A stretch of 64,000 nt of DNA from JASJBU01 sp963790775 (lineage in GTDB: Bacteria; Pseudomonadota; Gammaproteobacteria; Chromatiales; Chromatiaceae). This document shows positions 34,423 through 43,305 of this stretch, in pieces. The translations under genes were made by a program, and so were the position numbers. How positions within the stretch are numbered: position 1 is the first letter of the stretch; each line of letters opens with the position of its first letter. The stretch covers positions 620,001-684,000 of the forward strand of contig CAWBPR010000005.1 in assembly GCA_963790775.1 (NCBI GenBank), in the 5' to 3' direction. The notes beneath the pieces were generated by a model. It ran no database searches, was not told where the DNA came from, and saw nothing but the letters and a program-made list of their open reading frames with translations.

Positions 34423-36135
34423 TCAGGCAACGGCCTTGGGGTTCAGCATCGGCAGTCTCTGATCCTGAGCTTTGCGTCGCCGGCCAGAGACGCCAGAAAG
34501 CAGCCTGATGCTTGGGCGGATCTCGTATTTAAAGTCCTGTTTCCACTGTTCAAAGTCGAGCCGGTTATCGCCATAAATCGACTGATCCAGGTCGTGCACC
34601 AGTTTTCTGATTCTTTCCGGGTCCGCCTTGGGATGAAACTCGAGAATACGCTTGCCGATCTCTGAAAATGGCGCCCGTATCGGCAGGTCAAGGTGTTTAT
34701 TGGCCAGAAAGCGCAGCGTGTAACCCCAGACTTCGGGGTCGCTCTCTTCATCGACAAAACGTACGCAGTACCAGAAACGCACCGAAAGCGGCAGCATGCC
34801 GATCATATACCTGCGGATCTTTTGCCAGCGGGTTACCGGATTCAACACGACCGTAACGGCGCGGAATTTTTCACTCAATGGAGCAAATGCAGGGGCCATG
34901 GTGCGGAAGGGTTTCTTCATGGCGTTGGTCAAGGGGGCGAAGGCCGCTATCTGAGTCCCTTTCTTTTTGCGGTTGGAGATCCAGATTGCCAGCCAAAATC
35001 CAAAAATCACTCCGAACATCACCGAGACAGGTATCCAGAAGGCGGCGGGTGATCCGGCGGGAAACAGGGTTGTGGGTTGACCGGAAAATAGTCCGTCGCT
35101 CCGGCGTCCGCCGCTGACTGCGAGAGGCTTGGTCGGGATCGAGACATGCTGAGGTGTATTGTTTTTCGTGTTCCACCAGGCGACGCGCAGTTCCGGCAGT
35201 CGCAGGTCGCCGCCAAACTGTGGAACCAGGGTGAAGGTTTCGACGCGCCGCCCGTTGATTTTGCTCTGTTTTCGATTGAGACTGGTGCTGGCGCGGGTTT
35301 TTTCCCGGTAGATCCGGAAGGCGTCGCTTTTGAGTTGACTTTCCAGTGAGGGCAGCTGATTGCCCGAGGCCCCGACCGCACTCATTTCGATGGTCAAGCT
35401 GATAGGTTGCCCGGCAACTGCTTTGGTATTCTCAGGTATGCTGGCTTTGAGATTCAGTTCTTCAAGCGGCAACCATGGGGAGGAGGATGGGTCGGCCGGC
35501 TTAACCTCCAATACCAGCGATTCCTTGCTCACCGCGTCAAATTCGCTGTAGGTATGGCCATAGCCCCGCGCGGTTTCCTGCTCGCCTGTCACATGGATTG
35601 GTGGAAGCTCGATTCGGCCGGGGCGTAGTGGAGTCAGTTGATAGACGAATTTTGTAACGATGTTCGATGAACCATTGCGCTTGACGGAGGAGGCAGTGGG
35701 CCCCTCGATCTTCTGCAAAACCAGCGTGTTGGACCGGGGAAACTGTGGTGTGGCGGTCTTCAGGTTATGGCTGCTGATGATGCTCAGGTGCAGCAGGATA
35801 TTTTCCTGCACATACGCTGAATGGGCTGAAATTTTTACCTCCAGGCTTGGCGGCTCCCCATTTGAGGGCGGTGCGTAGTACGGGGCTTGCTGGCCATAGG
35901 CTGGTTGTTGCCGCATCGGCCAGCCTTGGGAATAGGGGTATTGCATGCCGGGTGAGCCGGGTGCAGGAGACGGCGTACCGGTATGACGCTGGTCGGGCGG
36001 TGCAAAGTTGTATTGACCTGGTGGGGCTTGCCAGGATGGTCTGTAACCGGGGTAGGGGCCGACTCCCGGCTGTGAACTGGCGTTGAGCGTAAAAAATGCC
36101 AACAACAGCGCGTAAAAACTCGTTTTTGGACGCAT
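34423..36135 (-). CDS. batD: BatD-like protein (oxygen-tolerance family)
   Basis: The last gene of the Bat operon. A signal peptide (MRPKTSFYALLLAFFTLNASS) is followed by a Pro/Gln/Tyr-rich linker (residues 20-85), which is unusual. Then come tandem Ig-like BatD domains (about 95-345) with SLEVKISAHSAYVQENILLHLSI, a membrane helix (about 380-402) and a cytoplasmic tail. BatD proteins occur with MoxR-BatA-BatB systems in the envelope; their exact role, proposed in stress or oxygen tolerance, is unresolved. The start at 36135 is preferred over the upstream frame for its signal peptide. Confidence 0.85.
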   Translation of the reverse strand: MRPKTSFYALLLAFFTLNASSQPGVGPYPGYRPSWQAPPGQYNFAPPDQRHTGTPSPAPGSPGMQYPYSQGWPMRQQPAYGQQAPYYAPPSNGEPPSLEVKISAHSAYVQENILLHLSIISSHNLKTATPQFPRSNTLVLQKIEGPTASSVKRNGSSNIVTKFVYQLTPLRPGRIELPPIHVTGEQETARGYGHTYSEFDAVSKESLVLEVKPADPSSSPWLPLEELNLKASIPENTKAVAGQPISLTIEMSAVGASGNQLPSLESQLKSDAFRIYREKTRASTSLNRKQSKINGRRVETFTLVPQFGGDLRLPELRVAWWNTKNNTPQHVSIPTKPLAVSGGRRSDGLFSGQPTTLFPAGSPAAFWIPVSVMFGVIFGFWLAIWISNRKKKGTQIAAFAPLTNAMKKPFRTMAPAFAPLSEKFRAVTVVLNPVTRWQKIRRYMIGMLPLSVRFWYCVRFVDEESDPEVWGYTLRFLANKHLDLPIRAPFSEIGKRILEFHPKADPERIRKLVHDLDQSIYGDNRLDFEQWKQDFKYEIRPSIRLLSGVSGRRRKAQDQRLPMLNPKAVA

Positions 36136-36232
36136 TCTCTGAAAACCTCGGTGTTCGTCAGTCATGCAAATCTTAGGCATGCCACTGAGCCGATGAGTGT
36201 ATTATCTCACAGGCGGTGAGCCGAGCCGTGTG

Positions 36233-37858
36233 TCACCAGGGGCGAGGCTCATAAGGCGGTCCCGGATTGGTGCGCAGGAATTTGTACTCTTCCAATTTGA
36301 TCTGCTGCTCTATCAGCTTAGCCGGGTCGCCTTCAACCTGGTCGAGCCACTGTTCCATCAGCGCCATACCGCCACCAGCCATGCTGAGATCCTGCTCACC
36401 TGCACCGCCTGCAGCCATTTCGTCTCCTTCAGGGGAGGTCATTTGGCCGGCCTGGTCAACTTCGTCCACCGCTTCAGTGGCCGCAGCATCTTCGGGTTTG
36501 ATCTCGCGTTCACCGCTATCCTGCCCCAGTTGTCCGGCGCGCGATGGTTGCTGCTCCTTGCCTGGTTGTTGATCCTCTGATTCGCTGAGACTAGCAGATT
36601 TCTCATCGGGCTGTTCCGTCTGTCCGCTGTCCTGTTCCTGCGTCTCTGACTTACCCTCCTGCTCGGGTTCCTTCTGCCCGGCGTCCTGCTCTTCCGGCGC
36701 TGGTTCAGCCTCTGCTTCGGGTTTGGACTGCCCGGTGTCCTGCTCGCCCGATTCTGCCTTACCCTGCTGTTCGGGTTCCTGTTGCTGGTCTCCGCCTTCG
36801 CCCTCCTGTTGCTGCTCCTGCTCACCAGGCTTTTCTGAAGCCTGATCCCCACCAGCACCCTCCTGCTCCTGCTGATCCTGCTTTTCCTGACCGGCATCAT
36901 CCTGCTGTTTGCTGTCCTCGGTCTGTTCTTCAGCCTGTTCCCCTTGCTGCTCGTCCTCGGATGCGCCCTGCTGTTCTGTCTCCCCCTGCTGCTGACCGCT
37001 TTGCTCTTCGCTGCTTTCGGAGTCGCCAGCGCTTTGCTGATCCTGCTGTTGCCCGCTGTCACTCTCCTGGCTGTCGGATTCTCCCTCACCCTGCTGTGGC
37101 TCGTCGCTCTGCTGCCCGGATTCCGATTCCTGCTGTTGCTCGCCGGACGAGCCTTGCTGTTGCTGTTCGGATTCTGACTCACCCTCCTGCTGCTGTTCAG
37201 ACTCCTGTTCGCCGGACTGCTGCTCTTCCGATTCCTGTTTGCCGGATCTTTGCTGCTCTTCGGATTCCTGCTCGCCGGATTCAGATTGCTGTTCTTCGGA
37301 CTCCTGCTCGCCGGATTCGGACTGCTGTTCTTCAGACTCCTTTTTGTCCTCTTGCTTTTGTTCCTCTTCGCCCTGGTCTTGTTTTTGCTCAGATTTCTCC
37401 TGCTGCTTTTCCTTTTCCTCGGGCTTCTGCTGTTTCTCCGCCTCTTCTTCCGGCGGTTCCTCTTCAGCCTCCTGCTCGGCCAGCATGGTATGCGCCAGGG
37501 CCAGGTTGTAGCGCGCATCCTCGTGTTCAGGATCCGCCTCGAGTACCTGTCGGTAAGCCTCGATGGCGCCCTGGTAATCTTCCAGTTTGAAACGGGCATT
37601 ACCCAGGTTATAGCGCGCGTCCTGCTTGACCTCGTCGCGCTCCACTGCAGCGAAGTCTTGCGCCGCCTCTGCATAGTCTCCGGTCCTATACCTGGCTACT
37701 CCGCGCCGGTAGGGGTCCTCGAACTGCTTCGCGGCTTCTTCATAGTGGCCCTGTTGATAGGCGGCCTCTGCCTGCTGTTCATTATTTTGGAACCAACTGG
37801 CCTGGAGTGGGGCGGACGCCAGCAGCAGGCCGGAAATGAGTGGCATTAAGCGCTTCAT
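36233..37858 (-). CDS. batC: BatC-like TPR protein with a very long Gln/Glu/Ser tract
   Basis: 541 residues: signal peptide (MKRLMPLISGLLLASAPLQA), TPR repeats (about 30-130, including YRTGDYAEAAQDFAAVE and YNLGNARFKLEDYQGAIEAY), then some 300 residues almost wholly Gln, Glu, Ser, Gly and Lys, with tandem units such as SEEQQSESGEQE. A short conserved C-terminal segment (MALMEQWLDQVEGDPAKLI) follows. In BatA-BatB-BatC systems the TPR protein sits in the periplasm with the vWA proteins. The acidic, disordered tract is much longer than usual and repetitive, so length variation between strains is likely. Confidence 0.88.
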   Translation of the reverse strand: MKRLMPLISGLLLASAPLQASWFQNNEQQAEAAYQQGHYEEAAKQFEDPYRRGVARYRTGDYAEAAQDFAAVERDEVKQDARYNLGNARFKLEDYQGAIEAYRQVLEADPEHEDARYNLALAHTMLAEQEAEEEPPEEEAEKQQKPEEKEKQQEKSEQKQDQGEEEQKQEDKKESEEQQSESGEQESEEQQSESGEQESEEQQRSGKQESEEQQSGEQESEQQQEGESESEQQQQGSSGEQQQESESGQQSDEPQQGEGESDSQESDSGQQQDQQSAGDSESSEEQSGQQQGETEQQGASEDEQQGEQAEEQTEDSKQQDDAGQEKQDQQEQEGAGGDQASEKPGEQEQQQEGEGGDQQQEPEQQGKAESGEQDTGQSKPEAEAEPAPEEQDAGQKEPEQEGKSETQEQDSGQTEQPDEKSASLSESEDQQPGKEQQPSRAGQLGQDSGEREIKPEDAAATEAVDEVDQAGQMTSPEGDEMAAGGAGEQDLSMAGGGMALMEQWLDQVEGDPAKLIEQQIKLEEYKFLRTNPGPPYEPRPW

Positions 37859-38883
37859 TGCGCCGATCCCTGAGACTGTGGACGGCGAAACACGGGTAAC
37901 AGCAGAATCAGCAGTGGTAACAGCATCCAGTAAAATCGTTCATTCCAGACGCGGGTCTTCTCATTGGTGGCGGTAGGCGCGGCGGCTTCCTCTGCAGCGC
38001 GTTCCAGTATCTCCAGGCTGTCATGGTCACGGTAGTCCGCCTGCAGGTAGAGTCCCTTGCCGGTTTTCGCCATCTGCTCAAGCAGTCCCTGATTCAAACG
38101 TGAATCGATAATGCGTCCTGAACGGTCCCGTAACAGGTCGCTCTGACCCACCCGTGCTGGAACTGGACCGCCAGCGGTGGAGCCTATGCCCAGTACATGG
38201 AGCTTGATGCCATTGTCGGTCAATGCCTGAATGCGTTGAATCAGATCCGGCTCATCGAAATCACCGTCAGTGATCAGCAGGATGGACCGACCACCTTCGG
38301 CAGGCTGGCCGCTGAGCAACTGCTCCGCCCGGTCAAGCGCGGCGTTCAGACGGCTGCCCTGCAGGGTGGTGAGATCTGTGGTGAGGGCGGGCAGGGCATT
38401 CAGGATGCTCTGGCCATCTTCGGTGATGGGGGAGACGATATGTGCAACAGAGGCGAAGGCGATCAGGCCGATGCGAACTTCGCGATTCAGGAGCACCAGA
38501 TCCTGGATCTCCTGGCGCGCCCTGGCCAGCCTGGAAGGCTGTACATCCGCCACATTCATGGAGCGTGAGATATCCAGAAGAATGATCAAATCACTGCCGG
38601 GAGCAAAGGCCTCGATATCGGTGTAGTCCCAACGCGGGCCAGCGATGGCTATCACGGCGAGAGTCCACAGCAAGGACCAGCGGATAAAGCGTCCCCAGCG
38701 CTCGTTCACACTCAGTTCCCTGACCCCTGTCAGGTGGGGTAACAGGTGCTCATCAGCGTAGAAATGGATGGGGCCTTTTCTCGGCCGGGTGACGCTCAAA
38801 ATCAGCCATGCCAACACCGGCAGCAGACCAAACAGGGCAAACAACCACTCGGGACGGGCAAAATTGAAACCGGCCTCAGGCAT
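37855..38883 (-). CDS. batB: vWA-domain membrane protein BatB
   Basis: 342 residues. Two N-terminal membrane helices (about 10-28 and 60-80) are followed by a von Willebrand A domain with MIDAS motif DISRSMN, and a C-terminal helix anchors it. It overlaps batC by 4 bp and batA by 8 bp, so the three are translated together. BatA/BatB pairs are thought to form an envelope complex assembled by the MoxR ATPase. Confidence 0.9.
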   Translation of the reverse strand: MPEAGFNFARPEWLFALFGLLPVLAWLILSVTRPRKGPIHFYADEHLLPHLTGVRELSVNERWGRFIRWSLLWTLAVIAIAGPRWDYTDIEAFAPGSDLIILLDISRSMNVADVQPSRLARARQEIQDLVLLNREVRIGLIAFASVAHIVSPITEDGQSILNALPALTTDLTTLQGSRLNAALDRAEQLLSGQPAEGGRSILLITDGDFDEPDLIQRIQALTDNGIKLHVLGIGSTAGGPVPARVGQSDLLRDRSGRIIDSRLNQGLLEQMAKTGKGLYLQADYRDHDSLEILERAAEEAAAPTATNEKTRVWNERFYWMLLPLLILLLPVFRRPQSQGSAQ

Positions 38884-39919
38884 AGCCGCCCCCTTTCAAG
38901 GTGCGCTTGCGTCCTTCCGGAAACAGCCCCATCACCAGCAGGCAGAGTAAACCGATACTCAGCGGCCAGTAATAGAGCGGGCTGGGGATGAACACAGTCC
39001 TGGATTCCGCCTCGGTCTTTTCCAATTCATCAATTTTCTGGTAGATCTGCTCCAGCGCTTCGGTGTCCGTGCCCCGAAAGTAAGCGCCGCCACTGGCTTC
39101 TGCAATCTCACGCATCACATCCTCATTGAAGCCCAGGTCATCCCGATAGATAACCCGGCCATTCTCCATGATGGGAACCTCTGCGCGGTTACTGCCGACC
39201 CCGATACTGTAGATCCTAATGCCTTCGCGAGCGGCCAGCTGGGCGGCTTTGATTGGTGGTATCACGCCGGCGGTGTTCTCGCCGTCAGCAATCAGCAGCA
39301 GCACTCTGGAACCTTCCGGGCGTTCCCGCAGCTTTTTAATTCCAAGGCCCAGGGCGTCACCCATGGCGGTGCCGTCACCGGCGATTCTCGGCACGACCTC
39401 GCTCAATAGACTGCTGACGGCCCGGCGATCGAAGCTGAGCGGTGAAAGAACATAGGCCTGGCTGCCGAAGATCACGAGACCGATGCGGTCACCCTGGCGA
39501 CCCTCGATAAACTTGCCCACCACACCTTTCACCACCTGCATGCGGCTGACCTGCTGACCTTTGACGGTGAAATCGAGCGCATTCATTGAATGGGAGGCGT
39601 CTACCGCGAGCATCAGGTCATAACCGGCGGTGCGGTTTTCGGTATAGGGCTCCAGCCATTGGGGACGCATCAGCGCCAGCACCAGACAGGTCCAGAGCAG
39701 GGCCAGCAGCCATTTGTAGATGCGCGCAGCGAGTGGTTTTTTCGGCGCACGCGTCTGAAATGCCTCCTGCAGATGGGCCAGTGAGGGGTGCAGCAGCGTT
39801 GTCTGCCGGCCTTCAGTGAGTTCATCCTGCTCATCAGTAGGCGGATGCGGCCAGAAATAGCGCACCAAAAGCGGCAGCAGCAGCAGGAGCGCCATCCAGG
39901 GCCAGTGGAACTCAAACAT
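38876..39919 (-). CDS. batA: vWA-domain membrane protein BatA
   Basis: 347 residues. N-terminal helix (WPWMALLLLLPLLVRYFW), second helix near 60-75, then a vWA domain with an intact MIDAS motif DASHSMNALD and TALGLG-like downstream segments (GTAMGDALGLGI), and a C-terminal helix (LYYWPLSIGLLCLLVMGLF). Start at 39919 follows AGGAGG; it overlaps the DUF4381 gene by 8 bp. Partner of BatB in the same complex. Confidence 0.9.
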   Translation of the reverse strand: MFEFHWPWMALLLLLPLLVRYFWPHPPTDEQDELTEGRQTTLLHPSLAHLQEAFQTRAPKKPLAARIYKWLLALLWTCLVLALMRPQWLEPYTENRTAGYDLMLAVDASHSMNALDFTVKGQQVSRMQVVKGVVGKFIEGRQGDRIGLVIFGSQAYVLSPLSFDRRAVSSLLSEVVPRIAGDGTAMGDALGLGIKKLRERPEGSRVLLLIADGENTAGVIPPIKAAQLAAREGIRIYSIGVGSNRAEVPIMENGRVIYRDDLGFNEDVMREIAEASGGAYFRGTDTEALEQIYQKIDELEKTEAESRTVFIPSPLYYWPLSIGLLCLLVMGLFPEGRKRTLKGGGYA

Positions 39920-40391
39920 GGCAGGCCTCCTCACTGACCCAGCGGATGGCCGCATCGATCAGTTTTCCCACCGATGCCCGATCAGCTTCCCGATCAGGCG
40001 GCGCATAGGGCAGATGCAGCAGCAGCTGGCCATTTTCCTGCCAATCAAAACCGGAGCGATCATTGTTGTGCAACCAGGCGAGCCATGCCTGGCCACTCAG
40101 GGCGGCGGTCTTGGTGCGTCCGCAACGGGCAATGGCGATGCGTCGCAGCAGCTCGGACAGTTCACCGGCCACCTCCTTGGTCGGGGACTGCTGGAGTTGT
40201 CTTTTTAGCTGTAGCAGACGTCTGCGGGCGTCCTTCTGCCAGCGTCCCAGGGGGTAAAGTCTGTGCTGGCGCCACAACCACCAGATCAACAGGCCGCACA
40301 GCGCCATGCCCAACAGCACCAGCCACCAGCCCGGCGCCGGCGGCCACCAGGGGGCTGCATCTATGCCTTGTATGTCGCGCAGGGGATCCAT
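39912..40391 (-). CDS. DUF4381 membrane protein
   Basis: 159 residues with one N-terminal membrane helix (GWWLVLLGMALCGLLIWWLW) and a cytoplasmic basic helical domain (RRRLLQLKRQL, ELSELLRRIAIARCGR). DUF4381 proteins are standard members of MoxR/Bat operons between DUF58 and BatA; their role is unknown. Start 6 bp downstream of the DUF58 stop. Confidence 0.85.
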   Translation of the reverse strand: MDPLRDIQGIDAAPWWPPAPGWWLVLLGMALCGLLIWWLWRQHRLYPLGRWQKDARRRLLQLKRQLQQSPTKEVAGELSELLRRIAIARCGRTKTAALSGQAWLAWLHNNDRSGFDWQENGQLLLHLPYAPPDREADRASVGKLIDAAIRWVSEEACHV

Positions 40392-40396
40392 GTTGC

Positions 40397-41308
40397 TCAG
40401 CGTCTCCCGAAATGGCGGGCCAGGCCATTGGTCAAGGCTGTGTGTATCTCTTCATTGGTGCCGATGGGCATCAGCGGGATGCCGAGACGGCTGGTCATCA
40501 GTTTGAGGCCTTCGCGGCGACGCTCCCACAGGCTGCGATAGCTGTTACGGGCCTTCACATCGCGGGTGTCGATTTCGATCATCTCACCATCGGGGCTGGT
40601 GAAAGTCACCTGGCCCATATTGGGCATTTCACGGTCACCCGGGTCATCCACCGGCAGCAGCACCAGGGTGTGATGTTGGCAGAGCCGGCCCAGGGTCTGT
40701 TCCAGGGCGGCAATTTCGCGGTTCATGTCGGCGATGACAAAGATCAATGAGCCGGTGGCGGTGCCACGGTCCGCGCGCTGCAACGCCTCCGCCAGGCAGT
40801 CGATGGGGCGTTTCTCGGTACTGCCCTCGCCGGTGAGGGAGTGCAGCAACCGCCAGAGCGCGCGCCGGTCCTTGGTGGGGCGGAAGTACTGCATGCCTTC
40901 GCCCGCATCCCCAAACAGCATGCCTCCCACCCGGTCGTGCAGGCGGGAGGCGGCCCAGCCCAGCAGCGCAGCGGCCTTGGCGGCCTGCACCGACTTGAAG
41001 GTGCCGCGGGTGCCGAAGCTCATGTGCGGCCCTTTGTCGATGCACAGCACCACACTGCGTTCCCGTTCCTCGCGGAAGATCTTCAGGTGGGGCACATTGG
41101 TGCGCGCAGTGACGTTCCATTCCATATTGCGGATATCGTCACCCTCGCGATATTCACGCACCTCCTCGAAATCGAGGCCGGTGCCGCGAAATACCGAGGC
41201 GTAGAGACCACTGAAGCTGGAATTTACCAGATGGTGAGAGGCGAGGCCGAGGGTGTGAGCCTGGTGGCGCAGCTCCAGCAGATCATCGATGTGGGGATAG
41301 AGGCTCAT
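40397..41308 (-). CDS. DUF58 domain protein
   Basis: 303 residues with the DUF58 signature near residues 40-70 (VFRGTGLDFEEVREYREGDDIRNMEWNVTART given as landmark, in parts: FEEVREYREGDD and WNVTARTN) and a vWA-like fold (VVLCIDKGPHMSFG) whose MIDAS residues are not canonical. Found as the second gene of MoxR operons, presumably partner or substrate of MoxR. No membrane segments were seen, so this version is cytoplasmic. Confidence 0.9.
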   Translation of the reverse strand: MSLYPHIDDLLELRHQAHTLGLASHHLVNSSFSGLYASVFRGTGLDFEEVREYREGDDIRNMEWNVTARTNVPHLKIFREERERSVVLCIDKGPHMSFGTRGTFKSVQAAKAAALLGWAASRLHDRVGGMLFGDAGEGMQYFRPTKDRRALWRLLHSLTGEGSTEKRPIDCLAEALQRADRGTATGSLIFVIADMNREIAALEQTLGRLCQHHTLVLLPVDDPGDREMPNMGQVTFTSPDGEMIEIDTRDVKARNSYRSLWERRREGLKLMTSRLGIPLMPIGTNEEIHTALTNGLARHFGRR

Positions 41309-41326
41309 ACGGACGCCAGTCCTCCG

Positions 41327-42283
41327 TTACGGAATGGCGACCATGTCCAACAGGCGTGATAGGAAGTCGTCGGTGGTGATGCCTTCCGCTTCGGCCTCGA
41401 AGGTCAATAGTACGCGGTGACGCAGGATCGCCGGCGCCACGGATTGAATATGGTGGGGCGCGACAAATTCCTCGCCATGCATCCAGGCCTTGGCGCGGGC
41501 GCAGCGGGCGAGGGCGATACTGGCGCGGGGCGATGCGCCGAACCTGCACCAGCGGGCAAGGTCCTTATCGTAGGCCTTGGGATTGCGGCTGGCCTGTACC
41601 AGGTCCACGATATAACTGTTCAATTTGGGATCGAGGTAGAGTTCCGCGACCTCCTTGCGAATGCTGAACAGGTCGTGCTGAGAGAGTCGCTTCTCAGGTG
41701 GTTTGTTCTCCTGTTTCATCTGATTGCTGTCCAGATCCAGGATCAGCAGTTCCTCTTCACGGCTCGGATATTCCACATTGGCCTGCATCAGAAAGCGGTC
41801 GAGCTGGGCTTCCGGGAGGTGGTAGGTGCCCTCCTGTTCCACCGGGTTCTGGGTCGCCAGGACCATGAAGAGTTGCGGCAGGTGGTAGGTTTTCAAGCCG
41901 ACAGTGATCTGGTGTTCCCCCATCGCCTCAAGCAGCGCGGACTGTACCTTGGCTGGCGCGCGGTTTACCTCGTCCGCCAGCACGACATTGTGGAAAACCG
42001 GACCCTGGCGGAATTCGAATTCCCCCTTCTCATGACGGTAGATATCGGTGCCGATCAGGTCTGATGGCAGCAGATCAGGGGTAAACTGTATACGGTGGAA
42101 GTCCCCTTCAATTGCTTCCGCCATCGATTTTACGGCGGTGGTCTTGGCCAGTCCGGGGAGGCCTTCGATCAGGAGATGGCCGTTACTCAGCAGGCAGATA
42201 AGCATGCTGTCGATAAAGTCTTTTTGCCCGATGATCCGGGATGCCAGGTGTTCGCGCAGGGGGTCGAGATCAGAAGGATTCAT
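41327..42283 (-). CDS. moxR: MoxR-family AAA+ ATPase
   Basis: 318 residues with Walker A GLPGLAKTT (about 40-48), Walker B NVVLADEVNRAPAK, sensor 1 VLATQNPVEQEGTYHLPEAQLDRF in shortened form, and a C-terminal lid. MoxR ATPases act as chaperones for vWA-protein complexes, here most likely BatA/BatB. It is distinct from CbbQ at 12 kb, which is its RuBisCO-specific relative. First gene of the seven-gene operon. Confidence 0.93.
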   Translation of the reverse strand: MNPSDLDPLREHLASRIIGQKDFIDSMLICLLSNGHLLIEGLPGLAKTTAVKSMAEAIEGDFHRIQFTPDLLPSDLIGTDIYRHEKGEFEFRQGPVFHNVVLADEVNRAPAKVQSALLEAMGEHQITVGLKTYHLPQLFMVLATQNPVEQEGTYHLPEAQLDRFLMQANVEYPSREEELLILDLDSNQMKQENKPPEKRLSQHDLFSIRKEVAELYLDPKLNSYIVDLVQASRNPKAYDKDLARWCRFGASPRASIALARCARAKAWMHGEEFVAPHHIQSVAPAILRHRVLLTFEAEAEGITTDDFLSRLLDMVAIP

Positions 42284-42946
42284 GGTACAGCTAACTTCTT
42301 TGTCCTAATTAAGGTTTGTGTTGCAGTGGCAGATACCCACAGAATGGCCTGCAGGCCCTGACGATTTTGATTGTTTCTGCGTAGGCTGGCTATCCTGTCT
42401 GTTATTTGGAGAAAGTGCAAGCAGTAGAAGTTTTACAAACTATTTGATTATTAGAAAACATTAATAATTCAATTTCGCCGGGCTGCTTAAGCTGCAAATC
42501 CTGTCCGGAATCTGGCGCCAGACTCCCGATCCCCCGTCGTTTATGCACATTGATGTGACATATGTTTTAAGTCTCAGGTCAGAGATGTAACGGTGCTCGG
42601 GAAACCGCCTGAAATTTTTTAACCTGTTGAATTAAAATAAAATATCAGGATCGGTCATTTTTTTGACAATTTAACAAAAACCCGACAACCATGCGGGTTC
42701 CAGGAGTTTGTACCACCTTTTTCAACAGAGTTATCCACAGCTTCTGTGGGTAAGATGAAAATGTGTGTGCTGCTGAATGGTTGACGTGCTATGTGCATTT
42801 TATTCTTTATTTAGTTGCTCTATCTTATTGTATTCATGATGAATCTATTTCGTGTTGTCTCTGCATATGCCATAGCCCTGTCGCTTGGATCGTATCGCAG
42901 ATCATGGCGGGCCCTGTGATTAATCTGAATTTGCTTTCCAGGATTC
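42284..42946. other. 663-bp non-coding region with three DnaA-box matches
   Basis: The longest gap in the window. TTATGCACA (42541-42549) and TTATCCACA (42731-42739) fit the DnaA-box consensus TTATNCACA. TGTGGGTAA (42745-42753) is a third box in reverse orientation with one mismatch, forming a near palindrome with the second. AT-rich tracts lie at about 42430-42470 and 42615-42680. No coding frame was seen. It also holds the moxR promoter. Confidence 0.6.
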
Positions 42947-43294
42947 CTAAATCTCATCGACCCGGTCTTCGAAGTCTGGCCCGATCGGTTTCGGTATGTA
43001 GTCATTGCATCCGGAGTTGATCGCCTTTTCACTCTCTGCACTCATAACCGAAGCGGTGACGGCAACAATCAGGCCTGCATAGTGCTGTTCCCGCAAGGTC
43101 TGGGTGGCTTTGTGGCCATCCATGATCGGCATGTACATATCCATCAATATCAGATCATATTTACCGGCAGCCACCATTTTCAGCGCCTCCTCTCCGTTGC
43201 CGGCGAGCTCAATCTGGTGGCCCCGTAGTGCCAGGCGCATGTTGATCATGCGGCTGATCAGTTGATCGTCTTCCACCAATAGAATCATGGTCAT
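42947..43294 (-). CDS. single-domain response regulator (receiver only)
   Basis: 115 residues, a CheY-like receiver: acidic pocket VEDD (residues 7-10), phosphoacceptor Asp in LILMDMYMPIMDG, Thr in VAVTAS and Lys in DYIPKPI. No output domain. It starts 12 bp after the stop of the truncated histidine-kinase gene and was probably its partner. With the kinase broken at its 5' end, it may now lack its input or be inactive in expression. Confidence 0.88.
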   Translation of the reverse strand: MTMILLVEDDQLISRMINMRLALRGHQIELAGNGEEALKMVAAGKYDLILMDMYMPIMDGHKATQTLREQHYAGLIVAVTASVMSAESEKAINSGCNDYIPKPIGPDFEDRVDEI

Positions 43295-43305
43295 TGGTTT
43301 GTCTC

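Noticed and set aside
36439..37674. 411-codon open frame in another frame of the Bat TPR gene
   Set aside because: The low-complexity tract leaves all frames open; the Ser/Arg/Asn-rich product has no signature and the batC frame holds the signal peptide and TPRs.
42284..42946. Chromosomal replication origin
   Set aside because: Only two perfect boxes and one imperfect box, and none of the usual neighbours (dnaA, dnaN, gyrB, mnmG).
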